A DNA stretch of 14,338 bases from an uncultured Desulfovibrio sp. GTDB lineage: Bacteria > Desulfobacterota > Desulfovibrionia > Desulfovibrionales > Desulfovibrionaceae. Position numbers and translations under genes: made by a program. Below, one piece after another: positions 12,964 to 14,338 of the stretch. Within the stretch, counting starts at the first letter, position 1, and the number at the start of each line of letters is the position of its first letter. The stretch lies in the NCBI GenBank assembly GCA_900547595.1, contig URHE01000048.1:1-14338 (forward strand), written 5' to 3'. The notes below the pieces were generated by a model that was not told where the DNA came from, did no database searches, and worked only from the letters and a program-made list of their open reading frames with translations.

Positions 12964-14216
12964 ACGCGCTCTGGGATGCGACGCCCTTTGCGGCAAGCGG
13001 CAGATTTTCCGGGCGCAGGCTCCATCTCGGCGTGAGCGGTTCCGTGGCCTGTTACAAGGCCGTGGAACTGCTGCGCGCCTGGAAGCGGCTGGACATGGAA
13101 GTCTCGGCCACGCTCACGGCAGGCGCGCGCCAGTTCGTGACGCCGCTGCTCTTCGCCTCGCTGGGCGCCGATCCTGTGTACGGCGATATGTTCGAGCCGG
13201 GGCAGGAGGTGTTCGCCCATCTGGAACCGGGAGAGAATGCGGACGCCATGGTCATCGCGCCGGCATCGGCGGATGCGCTCTCCCGGCTGGCGTCCGGCGC
13301 CGCGTCGGACATGCTCTCGGCCCAGGCCCTGGCGTTTTCCGGGCCGCTGGTGGTGGCCCCGGCCATGAACCCGCGCATGTGGGCCCATGCCGCCACCCAG
13401 GCCAATGCCGGACGCCTGCGCGAGCGCGGCGTGGTTCTGGTGGGCCCGGATTCGGGGACAGCCGCCTGCGGCGATCAGGGGCAGGGGCGGCTGGCGGCGC
13501 TGCCGGAGATATTTTTTGCCGTCCTGCGCGCGCTGGCCCCCAGGGACATGGCGTCCCTGCGCGTCATGGTGACGCTCGGCCCCACGCGCGAACCGTGGGA
13601 CGGCGTGCGCTACTGGTCCAATCCCTCCAGCGGGCGCATGGGCGCGGCGCTCGCCGTCTGCGCGTGGCTGCGCGGGGCCGTGGTGACGGCCATCTGCGGT
13701 CCCGGCGTGCGTTGCGAACTCCCGGCGGACGTCACGCGTCTGGACGTGACCAGCGCGGCGGAAATGTTCAGCGCGGCGGCCGACGTCTGGCCCGGCATGG
13801 ACATGGGCTTCTTCAGCGCGGCTGTGGCCGACTTCGCGCCGGAGCGCCCGGCGGACGGGGGACGCGGCAAGTACAAGAAGCGCGGCGCGCCCGACGGGCT
13901 CAGCATCGCGTTCACGCCCAACCCTGATATTTTGAAGAACCTCGCGGCATCGCGGCGTCCCGGCCAGCGTGTGCTCGGCTTCGCGGCGGAGATCGTGCCG
14001 GATATGGAGAGCCTGCTGCCGCTGGCGCGCCTCAAGCTTGAACGCAAGGGCGCGGATGTGGTGGCGGCCAATCCCGTCAATGGCGGGAACGGCGCCTTCG
14101 GCGCCGCCGGCGCGTCCATGGCGGTGGCGGACAGGACGGGCCGGGAGGAGCTCTGGAGCGTCAAAAACAAGGCGGACATCGCCTGGGACCTCTGCTCATG
14201 GCTTTTGCGGATCTGA
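12960..14216 (+). CDS. coaBC: Bifunctional phosphopantothenoylcysteine decarboxylase / phosphopantothenate-cysteine ligase
   Basis: A 418-residue fusion (Dfp) for two consecutive steps of coenzyme A synthesis: the C-terminal CoaB half joins cysteine to 4'-phosphopantothenate, and the N-terminal FMN-dependent CoaC half decarboxylates the product. CoaC part: GVSGSVACYKA (24-34), H87 in AHLEP as the likely catalytic histidine, IAPASADALSRLASG (99-113), PAMNPRMW (134-141) and C170 in TAACGDQGQGRL. CoaB part (from about 200): VTLGPTREPWDGVRYWSNPSSGRMG (204-228), AVADFAP (288-294), KYKKRG (304-309) with the conserved lysine, NPDIL (321-325), GFAAE (340-344) and ADVVAANPVN (365-374). Length is normal and no key residue is missing. 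The gene is translationally coupled to the lipoprotein and overlaps the next start by 19 bases. Confidence 0.96.
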   Translation: MNALWDATPFAASGRFSGRRLHLGVSGSVACYKAVELLRAWKRLDMEVSATLTAGARQFVTPLLFASLGADPVYGDMFEPGQEVFAHLEPGENADAMVIAPASADALSRLASGAASDMLSAQALAFSGPLVVAPAMNPRMWAHAATQANAGRLRERGVVLVGPDSGTAACGDQGQGRLAALPEIFFAVLRALAPRDMASLRVMVTLGPTREPWDGVRYWSNPSSGRMGAALAVCAWLRGAVVTAICGPGVRCELPADVTRLDVTSAAEMFSAAADVWPGMDMGFFSAAVADFAPERPADGGRGKYKKRGAPDGLSIAFTPNPDILKNLAASRRPGQRVLGFAAEIVPDMESLLPLARLKLERKGADVVAANPVNGGNGAFGAAGASMAVADRTGREELWSVKNKADIAWDLCSWLLRI

Positions 14217-14338
14217 GTTTCGCCGCCGCGCTCTGGCAGGGACGCGGGCTGCGGTATCTGGCGGCCCCCGCCGACCTGCCGCCGGAGCTTTCCCTGGGCG
14301 CGGCGCCGCCTGTCGCGCGCCCGGCCCCCACAGCCGGG
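14198..14338 (+). CDS. N-terminal fragment of an unidentified protein (cut by the window end)
   Basis: The first 47 codons of an open frame beginning at ATG 14198, which overlaps the end of coaBC by 19 bases in another frame. The peptide starts MAFADLSFAAALWQGRGLRY and runs into an Ala/Pro-rich stretch without a stop before the edge. Overlap with coaBC and same direction suggest an operon. There is no good ribosome site, as expected if translation is coupled. A short helical start followed by an Ala/Pro-rich linker is too little to name a family. Confidence 0.5.
   Translation, partial: MAFADLSFAAALWQGRGLRYLAAPADLPPELSLGAAPPVARPAPTAG

Overview
The window looks like chromosomal DNA of a Desulfovibrio-type sulfate or sulfite reducer (Desulfovibrionaceae). 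The strongest marker is a complete 105-residue DsrC with both C-terminal redox cysteines, a near match to the Desulfovibrio protein as I remember it. High GC, GC-rich third codon positions and a very large 2-hydroxyacyl-CoA dehydratase activase-like protein typical of strict anaerobes agree with this. The genus is an inference; no 16S sequence is present.

Layout. Positions 1-179 are the 3' end of a 23S rRNA gene, followed by 5S rRNA (281-395) and a terminator hairpin: the end of an rrn operon. On the minus strand follow a UlaG-like metallo-beta-lactamase-fold hydrolase (473-1288) and an exported class A acid phosphatase (1559-2320). A short exported protein of unknown function lies on the plus strand (2670-3221). 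It meets dsrC (3458-3775, minus) tail to tail, with two hairpin terminators between them. Upstream of dsrC on the minus strand are the 1482-residue activase/dehydratase fusion (4005-8453) and a SAM-dependent methyltransferase (8520-9305), probably co-transcribed. An HD-domain nucleotidase-like gene (9492-10133, plus) diverges from the methyltransferase. It converges on a minus-strand queA-argB pair (10953-12215 and 10140-10922). The right end carries a plus-strand unit: a lipoprotein (12304-12963), coaBC overlapping it as GTGA (12960-14216), and the start of another overlapping gene (14198 onward, cut by the window end).

How they work together. Most genes are independent housekeeping functions: rRNA, queuosine tRNA modification, arginine biosynthesis, coenzyme A biosynthesis and nucleotide clean-up. 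Two parts reflect anaerobic life. DsrC is the sulfur carrier of dissimilatory sulfite reduction. The giant fusion joins two ATP-dependent iron-sulfur activator domains with two dehydratase-like domains in one chain; its substrate is unknown and it is the best candidate here for undescribed biochemistry. I saw no mobile element, CRISPR array, tRNA or phage gene.
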